NCBI GenBank assembly: GCA_011032825.1
Contig: JAADJZ010000017.1
Location: 1 to 64,000, forward strand
Length of the DNA: 64,000 nucleotides
Direction of reading: 5' to 3'
Origin: Massariosphaeria phaeospora
Taxonomy: Eukaryota; Ascomycota; Dothideomycetes; Pleosporales
Below, piece by piece: positions 34,774-47,600 of this stretch. A program made the translations under genes and the position numbers. Numbering within the stretch: position 1 is the stretch's first letter; every line of letters begins with the position of its first letter. Under the pieces are notes generated by a model. It was not told the DNA's origin and made no database searches. It saw only the letters and a list, made by a program, of their open reading frames with translations.

Positions 34774-36622
34774 AGGTATTAGATTATTACCTTAGTTAAA
34801 CTATTACCTTAGTTAGTTTTCCTTGGCACAACCAACTTATCTCAAAGAACATTAAATTAATTGCTATCAAACAAGGAACTTGCGTACGTCGTGCTAGATT
34901 TAAATTCAAAAGCTTTTTTTATATCTTTTTAACAAGTTTAAGTATTGTGCTTTGTATTACTATAGTTTCTACAGCGCCGTAGAGCTAGTTGTGCTTTTTC
35001 TTAACTCTTTTTACTACGTGCTTTTTTTAATAGCTAAAGTGCTGTAGACGCTTTAGTAGCTACTTGCGCTAATTTGTTACTATACTCTATTGTGCTACTT
35101 GTCTAAATTTGCTTTTGTTTTTGTAATTTTTTTCTTGTTGCTTCTTTAATAGTTTTTTTAAAGCTAGAGATTCGATTGCGCATTAGCTTAACTTAATAAG
35201 CTATCTAGTAAAACTCTTTAACAAGCTAGTTAACTTTATTCTTTAAAAATAATAGAAAGAAACCAAGCTTAGTAGTAATAAGCTTTAATTGCGATTCAAA
35301 TTCAAGCGTATTAGTTAAAGTCTTTAACTGCTATAGCGTTTCTAGTACGAAAAGTAGTAGTAAAGTACGTAGCCGTACTTTAAAGCAATTAAGAACTACT
35401 TGCGCGTTAATAGAAACTAGCTTTAAAACTTTAAAAGCTTTCTTGCAGTTCTTTGTTGTAAACACTTTAAAAAACGCGGTTCTAAAAGCTAGCAGAAAGC
35501 TTTTTTTGTTAATATAAAAAACGCGCTAGCGCGCTAAGTTTCAAACGCGTTAAAAGTACTTTAGCTTTAGTAGCAAAAAGCAAACTACATCTAGCAGCTA
35601 GAGAATATAAAATAAATAAGCTAGCATGCAAAGCGTAAAAATCTTGTTTTTAAAGCAATAGTTTTTGAAATTCTAAAATTAGTAGCTTTTATAGCTGTCT
35701 AGAATAAGCAGCTAATAATTTTCTACTTAACGCGCTTTTGTATGCGCGTTAAAATGCTTTAACTATTTAAAACTAAAAGCGTTGTTTGTCTAGCTATTCT
35801 TAAAAACTACAAGCTTTTAATTGCTAGGTATAAAGTTCTTTTCGTACTATGCTAAAATGTAAACGCGCTTTTTGTAGATAATAAATAGCGAGATTGCGTA
35901 CTTTGCGGCGCAGATGCTTTAGATAACTATTACCTACTCTCAATTGCCTAGCTAGATTAGATTAGGTTAAGTACGTTTTTAAAAGCTTGTAACAACTTTT
36001 ATAAACTCAATTACGCCTATTTAAAAGCTAGTTTTATTAAAGTTGTGCACGTTATTTTCGTAGATGCTGTACTTAGCTTTAGTATTTCTAACAAGCTTAA
36101 ACTACGCGCTAATTACTTTAAAATTTTCTTGTTGTACTCTTTGCTAGTTCTTTGCTTAATTAAAAGCTATTTTAAGCTTTTCTAAACGCGTTACAAATCT
36201 TGTAGCTTATTTTTTGCCTACTAGCTCTCTACTTTGCGCAGCTACTAGTTTATTTTTTATATTTCTTACCTTAGACAGCCGAAGTGCAAATTCTCGCAAA
36301 TTAAAGTTAAGAATATATTGAACAATTGTTTGCTCTTTAGTTGCAGTAAGCTTTTAGCAGCCGTTGCGTTTATATTAAAGAAATACAATTTTGTTGTATC
36401 AATTAGTTAACGTTGTATGTAGTACGTTGAATACTTTAGCAACGCGTTAAAAGCTTTGAAATTTGTAATTATAATAAGCAGAAAAGGCAAGCTCAATTTG
36501 GCTTTCTTAGTTAAACGCTATCGTGTTTTGTTGTTGTAACATATTGCGTTGATAGAGTTGGTAGTGCTTTTGGCAAAAACTAACTAAGGTAATAGTCTAA
36601 CCGAGGTAATAATCTAATACGT
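34774..36622 (-). mobile_element. Fot1/pogo-like transposon B, decayed
   Basis: 1849 bp with TA duplications at 34772-34773 and 36623-36624. The ends carry 17-mers of the type ATTATTACCTCGGTTAG and ACTATTACCTTAGTTAG. The minus-strand transposase is closely related in layout to copy C (11438-13286), with long stretches near-identical, for example around 35.5-35.6 and 12.2 kb. The zinc-knuckle part is at about 34.95-35.0 kb. Many stops. Inserted upstream of the GypsyB reverse transcriptase. Confidence 0.9.
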
Positions 36623-36837
36623 TATCTATAATTACTTTTAAGTTTTTTAAGCTTCTAATCTCTACTAACGTAGTAAAGGATATTAGGTTCTTACTTATTA
36701 GTGTCTTATAAAGAGTGCGTAGCTTTTTTAATTATAATAAATTAATATAGGCTATAAAGTAGAAGCTTAATCTCTTAAGCTTTTACTTTGTCTTTTTTCT
36801 CTTTTAAAGTAAGCGTTTTTCTTTACTTTATTAGAGT

Positions 36838-36885
36838 AAGCTAAGATAAAATAGCCTAGCTTGTTGTAAGCGTAGCAATAAAGCT
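36838..36885 (-). pseudogene. GypsyB gag zinc-knuckle remnant
   Basis: Minus-strand reading CYACNKLGYFILAY fits a C-x2-C-x4-H-x4-C gag knuckle in which the last two ligands have become Tyr. It places gag upstream of the reverse transcriptase on the same strand. Confidence 0.55.
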
Positions 36886-37152
36886 TGTTAAAACTTTTAT
36901 TTTTATTATAATTACTCTAATTAGGCTTAAAGCAGCTATTACGTTTCTTTTTATAGTATTTAGTATTAAACTAGGTTATTCTTTATTCTATTAGCGACGC
37001 AGCTTACTTTTTATCTTTTTCTATTTAGAGGTTATTATAGATTTAATTAGCTTTTTACTTAACTTAGTAGAGAGTAGTGCAACTTTGCAGCAAAAAGTAA
37101 CGTAGTTATTTCTTTACTTTATTAAAAAGTACTATAGTAAAGTCTACTACTA

Positions 37153-38996
37153 ACGTGTTTTATTAGTAAGTCGGCTACTTTAGTAAGTTGGCTACTAAAC
37201 ACCGGCGCAGCGACTGCGCGGCAACAACACGTAATGTTTCAACAACACAACGCGCAAAGTACCTATACTAAAGGCGATATATATATTGCTATCTCTAATA
37301 TTCAATCTAAGTAGATTTAAAGCAAAAGGCGCGCTGCTGCAGTCTACAAAGTTTTTTAATTAACAATCTAAGACTAACGCGCTAGGAGACGCTCTTGACG
37401 CAACTGCGAGCCGAAATCAAAGCGCTTTACAAAACTAAAAGAGAAAGCGATTGTGCAGCGTATACTTAACGAATCTCTACGAGGTCTACTGCTTTCGAAG
37501 GCATACATACAAGATATAGCAAATAGACTACTAGAAAAGCGCGGATGCAACTTTACTAGCAAGTGCTAGGTTAATAGGTTTATCAAGCGTACTCTTGAGC
37601 TGCGAACGCGATAGAGCCGTTTGTACAATTGCTAGCGAGCTGCCTGCAAAGACCTAGCAGTTATTGAGCTCTAGTTCAGCCTAGTTCAATTAGTAAAAGC
37701 GAAGTACGATATTCTTAATGAGAATACCTAGAACTTTGATAAATTAGGCTTCTTAATAGGCAAGATTACGTTTTAGCTCGTAGTAACAGGCTTAAATAAG
37801 CCTAAAAAAGCAAAGAAACTACAGCCTAGCAATCGCGAATAGACTACTCTAATACAAGCTGTCAGCGCAACGAGAAAGCGCATTTTACTTTTTATTATCT
37901 TCGCTAGCAAGGTCCTAATCTCTACCTAGTTTGAGCTAAGAATACTACGCGACTAGGTTATTCAAGTTAGTCTAAATAGCTAGACGAGCAACGATCTTGG
38001 GGTTAACTAGCTTAAACACTTTAATACGCATGCAAAGTCTGTAAGAGCGTACAAACTACTTATTATTAACGGCTACAAAAGCTATTGCTCGCTTGCTTTC
38101 TAGAACTACTGCAAGAAAAACAAGATTATTGCTTTTTGCATGCTATCTTACTTATCGCACTTGCTGCAGCTTCTTAACGTTGCCTGCTTCGCGCCGCTAA
38201 AGCGCTTTTATAGCAATAGTATCTTAGCTTTAGCGCGCAACTACATCTACTACATTAGCAAAGAAACTTTTTTACTAGCCTTTAAAGCTGCTTACGAGTA
38301 TACATTTACTAAAAAAAACGCTCGCGCAGAGTTTAAAGGCGCTAGATTAGTTTTATTTAACTTAGATGCAGTGTTATTGAAGCTTGATGTAAAGTTGCGC
38401 ACGCTAACTTCGCTACAGCGCGACAACGCCGCATAGAAAGCAAAAACGCTGCGCAACGCAAAAGAGCTAGAAGCTTAGACTACGCTTATTTAACAGAAGA
38501 TGCAAAAGCGCTTAGGTTCTTTAGCGAGCTCTCTTAACGAGCAGGTACAACAGCTAAGTAAAGGCGCGCAGCAGATAGCGCATAATATAGTGTTGCTGCA
38601 AAAAAAACAGGCGCGTATGCAAAGCGCAATTGAAAAGCTTACAAAGTGCAAAACCTGTAAAAGGCAATACGTACAAGTTAAAAAAACTCTAATAGTTAGT
38701 AAAGTATCTAACTTAATTGCTGCAAAAGAGAGTAGTAGTCGTAAGAACAGCGAGACGCCTGCGAAAAGAGTGCGCGCAAAAAAGCGCTGCGGCCGTTGCA
38801 GCGAGATTAGGCATAATTCTCGCACTTGTAAAGTAAAAATAGAGAATGTAGATAGTAGTACTGCTTTTGAATAATATTATTCTATTGCGTATAGTATAGT
38901 AATTTGTTGTGGTGTTGCACTACGTCGCTGCGCGTGCGCAACGCTAGGGTTTAGTAGCCAACTTACTAAAGTAGCCGACTTACTAATGAAACACGT
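37153..38996 (+). mobile_element. Fot1/pogo-like transposon H, G family, moderately decayed
   Basis: 1844 bp with TA duplications at 37151-37152 and 38997-38998, and ends of the same family as 690-4379 (17-mers TTAGTAAGTCGGCTACT and TTAGTAAGTTGGCTACT). The plus-strand transposase is the least damaged of the G family. NFDKLGF (about 37.73 kb) keeps the first Asp. LLIINGYKSY (about 38.06 kb) and LLQLLNVACF (about 38.17 kb) show the second and third Asp as Asn. The C-terminal 124-codon stretch at 38500-38874 holds CGRCSEIRHNSRTC. The gap between the two late open stretches contains stops. Confidence 0.92.
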
Positions 38997-40475
38997 TATA
39001 CTAAATAAGCTTATTTAGTTAATCTTACTCTAAAGAGATTAAAGAAGTAAAAGTAGATTAGAAAAAGTCTAAGATAGCTGTTAACGTAGAGCTTTAATAG
39101 AATTATATATTTATTGCTTATATTCTTTAGAAGTATCTAGAGTACCTAGTATTTATTTCTTAAGTAATACCTAAGTAGAGAATTATAAAGAAAATTACAT
39201 ACTGTTATAAGTTTTCTAAATTTTCTATAGTATATAAAACTTTTTAGTAATATATATTAACGTAAAAAAAACTTTTTAGAAGTTGCTAAAGAAGTTAGAG
39301 TTTTTTGCGTAGTACCTTTTATAATTATAAATCTACTAATTATAGTCTATACATTTTTTCTTTAAATAGTAGTATAGTAGCAAATTAACCTAGTTAAAAA
39401 TAGTTTAAGCAGGTAGTAGCACAACTAGTTACCTAATAGCTTTAGTAAGCGCTAATTTATCTTTGTTCTAGTATAGAGCTTTTTGGTTTTTGTTACAAAA
39501 ACTCTAAAGTTAAAAAATAAATTACTAAGCTTTAAATACTTCGTAATTTATAAGTCGTAGGTTAAAAAATATAACACAAAGATTAAGTTGTTTGCAATTA
39601 GAATAAGCTGCAGTTAGTAGCAGAACTGCTTCTACAACTTAGTTTAATAGTACAACTAAGTATTATTAAATCTATAGTAGAGCTACGTATAGCTTTTATA
39701 GTAGAATATTTAATTAAATAAAATACACAGCAAAGGTTTACTTCTTTAACTTTAGCTTAATTAGCTATACTAAAATAATTCTCGCTATACCTACTAACTC
39801 TAACGCAAAATAGCTTGTTTTTCTAAATACAAACGTAGTAATACGTTTGCGCTGCAACTTCTTGCTTAATTCTACTACTAGTTAGATAAATATTGCTAAG
39901 ATTACTATTTTTGCATGCAAGCTTAATATCTATTAATACGCTAACGTATTAGATTACTAAGCTAGCTATATTACTAAGCTAACTACTTTTTCTTAGCACT
40001 ACTAACTCTATTATCGGCTTACAATGCTTTAACTAAGTAACGCAATACTTACTAAACAAGAAAGTAGAATTAATATCGCAATCTAAGCTTATAAAACTAG
40101 CTAATTTTAAAGTCTACAACGCGCTGCTGCATTGTTTAACGTTAATTACTAAAAACTCTCTAATTAGCTCAACAGAATTGCATTTTAACTTTAAATACAA
40201 CTTAATTGCTAGAAGCTTACTACAACTAAAGAGCAAACAATTGTTTAATATACTCTCAACTTTAATTCGCAAGAATTTGCTTTTCGGCTGTTTGAAGTAA
40301 GAGATATAAAAAATAAACTAATAGCTGCGCAAAGTAGAGAGCTAGTAGGCAAAAAATAGGCTACAAGATTTGTATCGCGTTTAGGCGTACTTAAAATAGC
40401 TTTTAATTAAGCAAAAAACTAGCAAAGAATATAATAAAAAGATTTTAAAGTAATTAGCGCGTAGTTTAAGCTTGT

Positions 40476-40975
40476 TGTTATTAGAAGTGTTCTTTTACCG
40501 AAGGTACTAGTATCGAACTTAGAGATTCTGCCTAAGAAATTGTTCTATGTTCAAAAAGCTTGATAACAACAAAAAAACAATTTCAATTCTATTTTAAATA
40601 GAATAACAAAGTAACAATCTGTTGCCTATAGATCTAATTTATGTATAAAATGTACTTAAAAAAGTTAACTACAAAAAATCTAAACTACTAAAAAAATTCT
40701 GCTAATCTATATAGTTCTTTAATTTCTTGCTAAAAGCATTTTGCTTTGCTTGCTACGTTTTGCTACGCCGTAGCACTCGTAGCGCTTGTAGCAACTGCTG
40801 CTTAGTGTACTACGTGCCAAAGCTTTGTAGCACTTGTAGCGCACTACGTAATTCTTGCTAACTTAATCTTGCCTTGCGCGTTGCTGTACTTCTATCTTGC
40901 AAACTTATAAGCTTTAACAACTTTTTTACGTTGTTGCTTAGTTTACAATACCTAGTATCGTTTTTGTTTATAACA
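40476..40975 (-). repeat. 3' LTR of GypsyA-3
   Basis: Starts TGTTATTAGAAG and ends TATAACA. The centre (about 40.75-40.86 kb) has repeated GTAGCACTCGTAGCG-type units not found in GypsyA-1 or GypsyA-2. Confidence 0.9.
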
Positions 40976-42840
40976 TTATTCTTTTTTTTAAGAATGTTAT
41001 CTTGATAGCTGTTTTACTGTGCTATGCTAGTTCTTTTCGCGCTTTGCATCAAAAGTGCTCTTTCGTATAAAAGTAAGTTAACTTTAATTTCCGTCGTGTC
41101 GTAACTTTCTTTTGTATTTTTTTAAGTTTTAAAGTCTAACTATGCTTAAAGTTTTTGTATTTTTTTTTGCAAAGTTAACTATTTGTAAGCACGCTTGTTT
41201 TGCGCGTATTTATGCAATAAATTACTTTGTAGCAAAGCCTTGCCGTTGCTATTTGTCAAAAAGTCTAAAGTATTTTTTTTTGCCTAAAAGAACTTGTTTA
41301 GACTGTATTTCTTCTAGCTTAGTGTGCAGTTTTTTTTTTTTAAAAAAAGAGTTTGCTGCTGTTGCTAAGAAACAGCGGTTTCTGCGTTAAAAGCTTCTTG
41401 CGGTAGAGTTTTAAAAGCTTAAAATTCGTTAGCGTGTCTTAGAGCTTTAGGCTTAAGTTAACGTAGTCGTTAGTAAAAAGAAAAAGTTGTTTGCTCGTAA
41501 GCTAGCAACGATTGAAAAGATAAAACGTCTTAAAAAAGCGCAGTGAGCGCTTTTTTTAATTTTAAAAGTACAGCTTCTACTGATAGTCCTGTACTACTGC
41601 TACTCGAATTGCTTTTAGCTAACTTAAGCTAGTTACAAACTAACTCTTCTCTACTCGCTTTTTTTTTTTTTAACTTTTCTGCTTTTTTAAAGAACTTGGA
41701 TTCTTTGCTTCTAGATTTTGCTAGTAATATGCTTGCACTAGTTCCTTGCAGTTTGTAAAATTCTGTATTAGTTCTTATGTATTCTAGCTTTCTAGCTATT
41801 TTTGCTATTTAACTAAGTATTTCTACTAACGTTCAAACTTTTGTAAGTCTTTAACTTCTTCAATTTTGTATTTTTTGTCTTTGAGTTTGATATTAGTTGC
41901 TACTTCGGCGTCTAGTAGTGCTAGTTTTAAAAGTAATTTGTAAAAAACTAAATGTATGCGCATGCTTGTAAGTAGCTGTAGTTTAAATAATACAAGTCTT
42001 TTAACTTTTAAAATTTTAAACAGTTTTATTTAGAAGTTGTTTAACTTGTTGCATAGTTGTTTAGTTTTTAGATTTTCTTGTAAGAGAAAAACTCTATTTC
42101 TTTCTTTAAAAGTTAGTTTTTTAAGCTTTTTTTTATTTGCTAACTTAGCTATTGTAAAGTTCCTTTAAGTAATTCGTTTGCTTAATTTGTTGTATAATTT
42201 TTGCATTTTAAAAGCTTTGTCGTTTGCTGTTAGTAAAATGCTTTTAATATTCTTTAAATTTTAATAAGCTACTAGCTTATATCTATAATTTGCGTAGTAT
42301 AGCGAGTGTTTTATTGTCGTAAATCTTGTGCTGTTGTAAGCTAATTGTGCTGTTAGTAGAAGTTTAACCTAGTTGTTTTGCAGCTTGTTAGTGTACATTT
42401 GTAAATACTGTTCTAGCGTTTAATTTGTTTGTTTTGTCTAGCTATTTGTTTGTAGGTAAAAGCTTGTTAATAGCTTCTTTGCAACTTCTAACTAGACTAG
42501 AAACGTATTCTAAAACTTTAATATAAACAGTTTGTTTTTATTAGTAATAAACTATTTTAGCAATTTGTAATTAGCGACTAGTGTCTTTGTAACTTCGTAA
42601 GCTATTTTTTCTGCCGTAATTAACTTTTCTGTTAGTACAAAATGTAATTCTTTAGTTAATCAATCTACGATTACCAAAATCGAGTTGCATAGCTGTGCTA
42701 ATCTAGGTTTTAACAATTTTAAAAGCTTTACTATAAAGTTTATTGTAACGCTAATTTATAAGCGTGCGAGTAGTTCTAGTAGTTAAAGTAATTCGTAGAG
42801 CTTGTGTTTTTAAGTTTGTTTTTAAAACAATTCAAACAGT

Positions 42841-43073
42841 TAAGATAGCTAAGATAACAAGCATTAAAAAAAGTATGCACTAAAAATAAAGCAAAAACAA
42901 CTAGCAAAGATAGATAGTTACAAACGACACCTAAGCTATAGCGCTTATTTAGGAATTACATACTTTACGAGCATATAAACACCTAGGAATTAACAAAATA
43001 GTTCAACAAATTTTAAACGAGTACTTAATGCTCTAGGTACGAAACACAGTTTAGAAAGCAATAGGCAACTAAT
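42841..43073 (+). other. Inverted segment inside the GypsyA-3 integrase region
   Basis: This stretch reads like GypsyA-2 plus-strand sequence (compare about 24.47-24.70 kb), although everything around it reads in the opposite direction. Flanking sequence on either side joins as in GypsyA-1 (about 540 and 4459). The breakpoints lie at short AGTT/AACT inverted ends. Confidence 0.8.
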
Positions 43074-44067
43074 CGTAGTTGATTGTATTCGAAAGTTCTG
43101 TTCGAGTTTTATCGTAATACTAGGTTATGCGTAGCTAGTTTGTTAGTTTCTATAAAATCTAATCTTCGACTAAGCGCGTTTGCAGCTCTATTGTTAGTTC
43201 TTTTGCAATAGTAAATTTTGATGTCGTAATCTGCTATAAATTCAGCCTATTTAACTTGTTGTCTATTTAATTTTTTAGTTGTAGTAAAGCTAGTAAAGTT
43301 TTAGTAATTTAAGTACACTTGTACTTAATGCCTTGCTCTTTTTAGCTATGCTTTCTATTGTTTGAAAGCGTTTATTATTGCTAATAGCTTCTTGTTGTAA
43401 ACGTTGTAGTTGAGTTCTGCTCTTAAAAACTTTCTAGAATAGTAGAACATAGGTTTTTATTTTCTATCGTCGCATTGCTGCAAGAGTATTGCTTTTAATG
43501 CATAGTCTAAAGCATTAGTTTTTACTTAAGTTTTTTTTTTAAGTTGTGCATTTGTAGCATTAGTGCTGTAGTAAACTTTTTTCTAAGTTCTTAAAACGCC
43601 TGTTCTTGTGCTTTCGTTTATTTGAACTTTTTTTTTTTTTAGTAACTTCTAAGAGCAGTGTCGTAGTCTTAGAGTAATTTTTAATAAACTTCTAATAAAA
43701 GTTAGCAAATTCTAAAAAGAACTGCACGTTTTTTACTATTTTAAAAGTTAGCTATTTTTATACAGTTTGAATTTTCTTCGGGTCTATAAACACACTTTCT
43801 TTTAAAATAATAAATCTAAGATAGCTAGTTTTTGTAACGTGAAATTTACACTTTTTTAAGTAAAGTAATAGCTAGTACTGCTTTATTTTTTGTAGCACTT
43901 TCTTAACATGCTTCTAATGTTCTTCGAGCGTTTTTTTAAAGTATATTAATACGTTGTCTAAGTACGCTATAACAAAAACGTTTAAGTATTTGTATAGTAC
44001 TTTGTTAATTAGAGCCTAAAACGTAGCTAGAGCATTAGTTAATCTAAACGGCATAACCTAGTACTTA

Positions 44068-44293
44068 TGTTTGTACTTCTTTGCTTTTGCATAGCTAGGT
44101 GCTGTGTAACGTACACACGACGCAAGCATGTAGCTTTTCTTACTACTACTTTGTGTAGTAGCAAATACAAAGCAAGCTTATAAGTAGTGTATAAAACTAT
44201 CTCGTTCTATCGTAGATAGAATACACACGAACTAATATACAGAAATTAGTTACTTGTGCACTTGTTTTTCTCTTTTACACTTGTAAACTAACA
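44068..44293 (+). repeat. 5' LTR of the copia element
   Basis: 226 bp, same length as its partner at 49906-50131. The two are nearly identical apart from scattered transitions. Confidence 0.9.
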
Positions 44294-44609
44294 CTAATTA
44301 GTAGTTAACTTTATAGTATAGCAATGCTATGAGATAACTACAAACGGCAAGAATAATTAGAAAAAACACAACTAGAGGTACATTGATACTACAAACTGTG
44401 TGCTAATAAAACTCTAAGCGTTTACTTAAGTTTCCGCGTTTATTACGCTTTCGCCAAAAGCTTGCGCGTCGAAGCCTATTACTAAGCAACAAAAACTCTA
44501 AGCGTTTACTTAAGTCCTTGCCTACGCTCAAAGTACCTGCTTCTAACAGTACTATCAACTTGCGCTTCAACCTTTTGAAAAGACGTTTTTTTACTACCTT
44601 TTCTACGAT

Positions 44610-47600
44610 GCCTCACACCGACTACTTTACAAAAGAAAAACAAATAATTATCAACAAGAATAACTATAGTTAACTTCTAGACATTAACGAGAATACAAAT
44701 ATTACAGCTATTAACACGAAAATAGTTAATACTTACTTTCTTTTCTAATACCGCACTTTTTAGAACTATAAATTAGAAAACTATAAGCTATAGAATACAA
44801 CTACAGTTGCTTTTAAAAGCTAGCCAAAAGAACTGTTTGCTAAAGTTAATAAAATTTTGCTTTCTCGCTTCTAAGACTACCTACGCATGCAAGGTATCTT
44901 TGTTGTCAAAAATAGCAAGTTAATTGCCTGCAACATAGTAGAAACGATATAAAGCAACTATTACAAATAGACTAACAAAGAAGTTGCTAATTAGCTTAAA
45001 ATAACTAAGAACTTTAACTCGTACTTTAACTTAAATCGTTCGCCGGCGCCTACGTACGACACCTTTTTGTTACGACAATTTCCTTAACAACAACTTCTTG
45101 CTTATCTACTTTTTTCTTTTTACTTAGCTCTACTTGTACTACAACCTAAAACGCGTCTACGATTACAGCAACCGAAGAAGTACTACCTACTCTAAATTCA
45201 ATTTTTGCCGCAGCAGCGACCTACGTTCTATGCATCTCTTTAGTAGCAGTACAACGCTTCTCTACTCTCTACGCAGCAACTAAACTTATACAATTTCTAC
45301 AACTTTTCTCTACAACGCAAAAGCTCTACGGACTGTTTTAACAATATCTATTAACTTATTACAAACCTCTGCAAGCTGTACAACAACGACAAACACTTTA
45401 AAAGTAAGCTATACAACGTATTTAACAGCAAATTTAGAATCTTTCGCAACAACTGCAGCAAAATAGAGCTACCTAAACTATACTAGAATCGAGCTTTCTC
45501 TATTATGCTAAAGAAAAAAGCATTGAGCTACTATTACAACTGTTTTGCAAGCTAGGGCTATAACTTTAAAACAATAATAAGCATAATAAAGAGCTATTTT
45601 TACACTAAAGAGAATTGTTAACTGTACTTTAGCGAGTAGAGAACGACTACGCTAGCTCGTACAATTAGCACTTACTTTAACAAATTACATCTTAAAGCTC
45701 TACAAGTTCTTATTAACAAACTCTAAAAGCTTTAACGCGAACTAGGTTATAACTACCAAAGCAACAACGTGCTGCGTAAACAATTAATTAATGCGTGCAG
45801 CAGCATTAAAAATTGCAATCTTGTACTCTTTGCTCTAGCACCTACTTTTAAAGGTTTCTACTTTACTCTACGCTTGTTTATTAGCGCTGCTACTTAATTG
45901 CGAAAAGTACGTAACTCAAACGTAACACAATACACTGCTAACAGCAACTACAAAAGCAACTATAGCTAACATCTTTATAAAAACAACTTCGACAACGACA
46001 CAAAGCATAATTATAAGCAGTACTAAACTAATAGAACCTATAAAAGTCGAGGCTTATAGAGAAATTAAAGCAATAGATTGCAAAAATTCTTATTACGCTT
46101 CTCGCTACAAGGCCTCAACAATAGAGCCTACTAAAACAACTTTCGAAAATTACTTTTTCAACGACTATTGCTACTCGAACGACAGCAACGCTAGAAAAAG
46201 TGCTTTATCTGTAGTAAGCCTAGCTGTTAGTTAACAAAGCACTTTAAGAACAAGCGCAAGCAATTTTATAATAGGTATTGCTAAACGGCGTTAGCTTACT
46301 TATACAAAAAACAACCTAACTCTAGCGTTGCTAATTTTCACGCTTTCTTAGCTAATTACGAAAGCTTTGAATTTGACAAAGAAGCCTAGCAAATGCTAGC
46401 TGCTAAGATAGTAGAAAGAAACTAGTTTTTTACTAAACTAACTAGTGCAATTGATAGAAACCAAACAATTGCCTATTTAAGCAACTAAGCTGTATGTTAC
46501 GCAGCTACTAAAATCGATGCGTTTAGAGTAGTTAACAAAACGCCTACTACCGTATTTACGTTTGAGAATTGGTACAATAAAAAAGTTTTCCAAGGCATTA
46601 TGCCTAATACAAAAGCTTTAGGCGTTTCGACAGCAAGCGAATTGCAAGCAATTACTTTATAAGCAATAAAAAGCTTGCAGATAAATACTTTAACGGCTAG
46701 ACAGCACCAAATTCGCTTTGGCAGAAGCTAGGAAATCGCTTCTATAGGCACTTTGCACGTTAACACAGCAATTAAAAACGTTACGTTCTACGTACTACCT
46801 ACTAATACGCTATTTTTGCTTTGTCTTGCCGACATGAACAAACTAGGCGTTAAATTTAATAACCTGCGCAACGTATTAATTTAGAGCAGCAAGCTACACT
46901 TAGTTGTACGCAAATAGAGCTATTCTTAGCTTTTTATCAATTAACCTAAGCGCACCGCAGCTGCTAGCTGCTACTTTACAAAAACTAAACTACGCTAGCT
47001 ACACCAACGATTCGGCTACCTATTAGCTCGTTGGCTTTACAACTTGCTTATACGCGCTAGCTATAACAACGTTTACAAGAAAATTATTAACAAGCTCGTT
47101 AAGTACTGCTAATAGTGCTAATTAAACTAAAGAGCACCTAGACGCTTTAAATTCAAGCTTAGAAAACTAGACATAGACTTTAACTACGAGGTAATTGTTA
47201 ACGTTATGTACCTAAATAGCAAGCCTGTTTTATACGCAGTTAACAACGCAACTGCTTTTTAAGCTGCTTGCTTTTTTAAAAATCTATTAGCTGCAACTAC
47301 CTAGAACGCTCTACGGCACTGCTAGATAAATACCTACGTTGAACTTTCTAAGTATCTCGTCTATAATGCTAGCAAGAACTTCGTTTCTACTAAGTTCAAG
47401 CAACTAGCTAAGGCGTTGTTAATTAACGTTAAAGAAGTACCTGTAGAAGCCTATAATAGTGTAGGCAAAATAAAGCAATATTACGCTTTATTACGGCGCG
47501 CTTTTGAAACTATTTAAAGTAACTTACCTGCGATAAATAAACAGCTTATTCTACAAATAGTAGTAAAAGCTATTAACAACACGGCAGGCTCGAATAGCCT

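Larger units (their letters stand above)
29081..39943 (-). mobile_element. GypsyB: older Ty3/gypsy chromovirus, strongly decayed
   Basis: Minus-strand pieces between younger insertions read in gypsy order. A gag CCHC remnant is at about 36.84-36.88 kb (CYACNKLG with the later His and Cys changed to Tyr). Reverse transcriptase lies at about 33.85-34.15 kb. A chromodomain lies at about 30.11-30.24 kb (YYVKKVLNKRK, then KYF-K and KY-SNNKNL). It is a different family from GypsyA. Insertions 30597-32446, 32462-33136, 34774-36622 and 37153-38996 interrupt it. LTRs were not located, so both ends are uncertain; 38997-39943 and 29081-30080 may include LTR or unrelated sequence. Confidence 0.7.

Noticed and set aside
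41142..41390. 82-codon Phe/Cys-rich frame
   Set aside because: It lies inside GypsyA-3, antisense to or out of frame with the element, with a composition typical of decayed AT-rich DNA.
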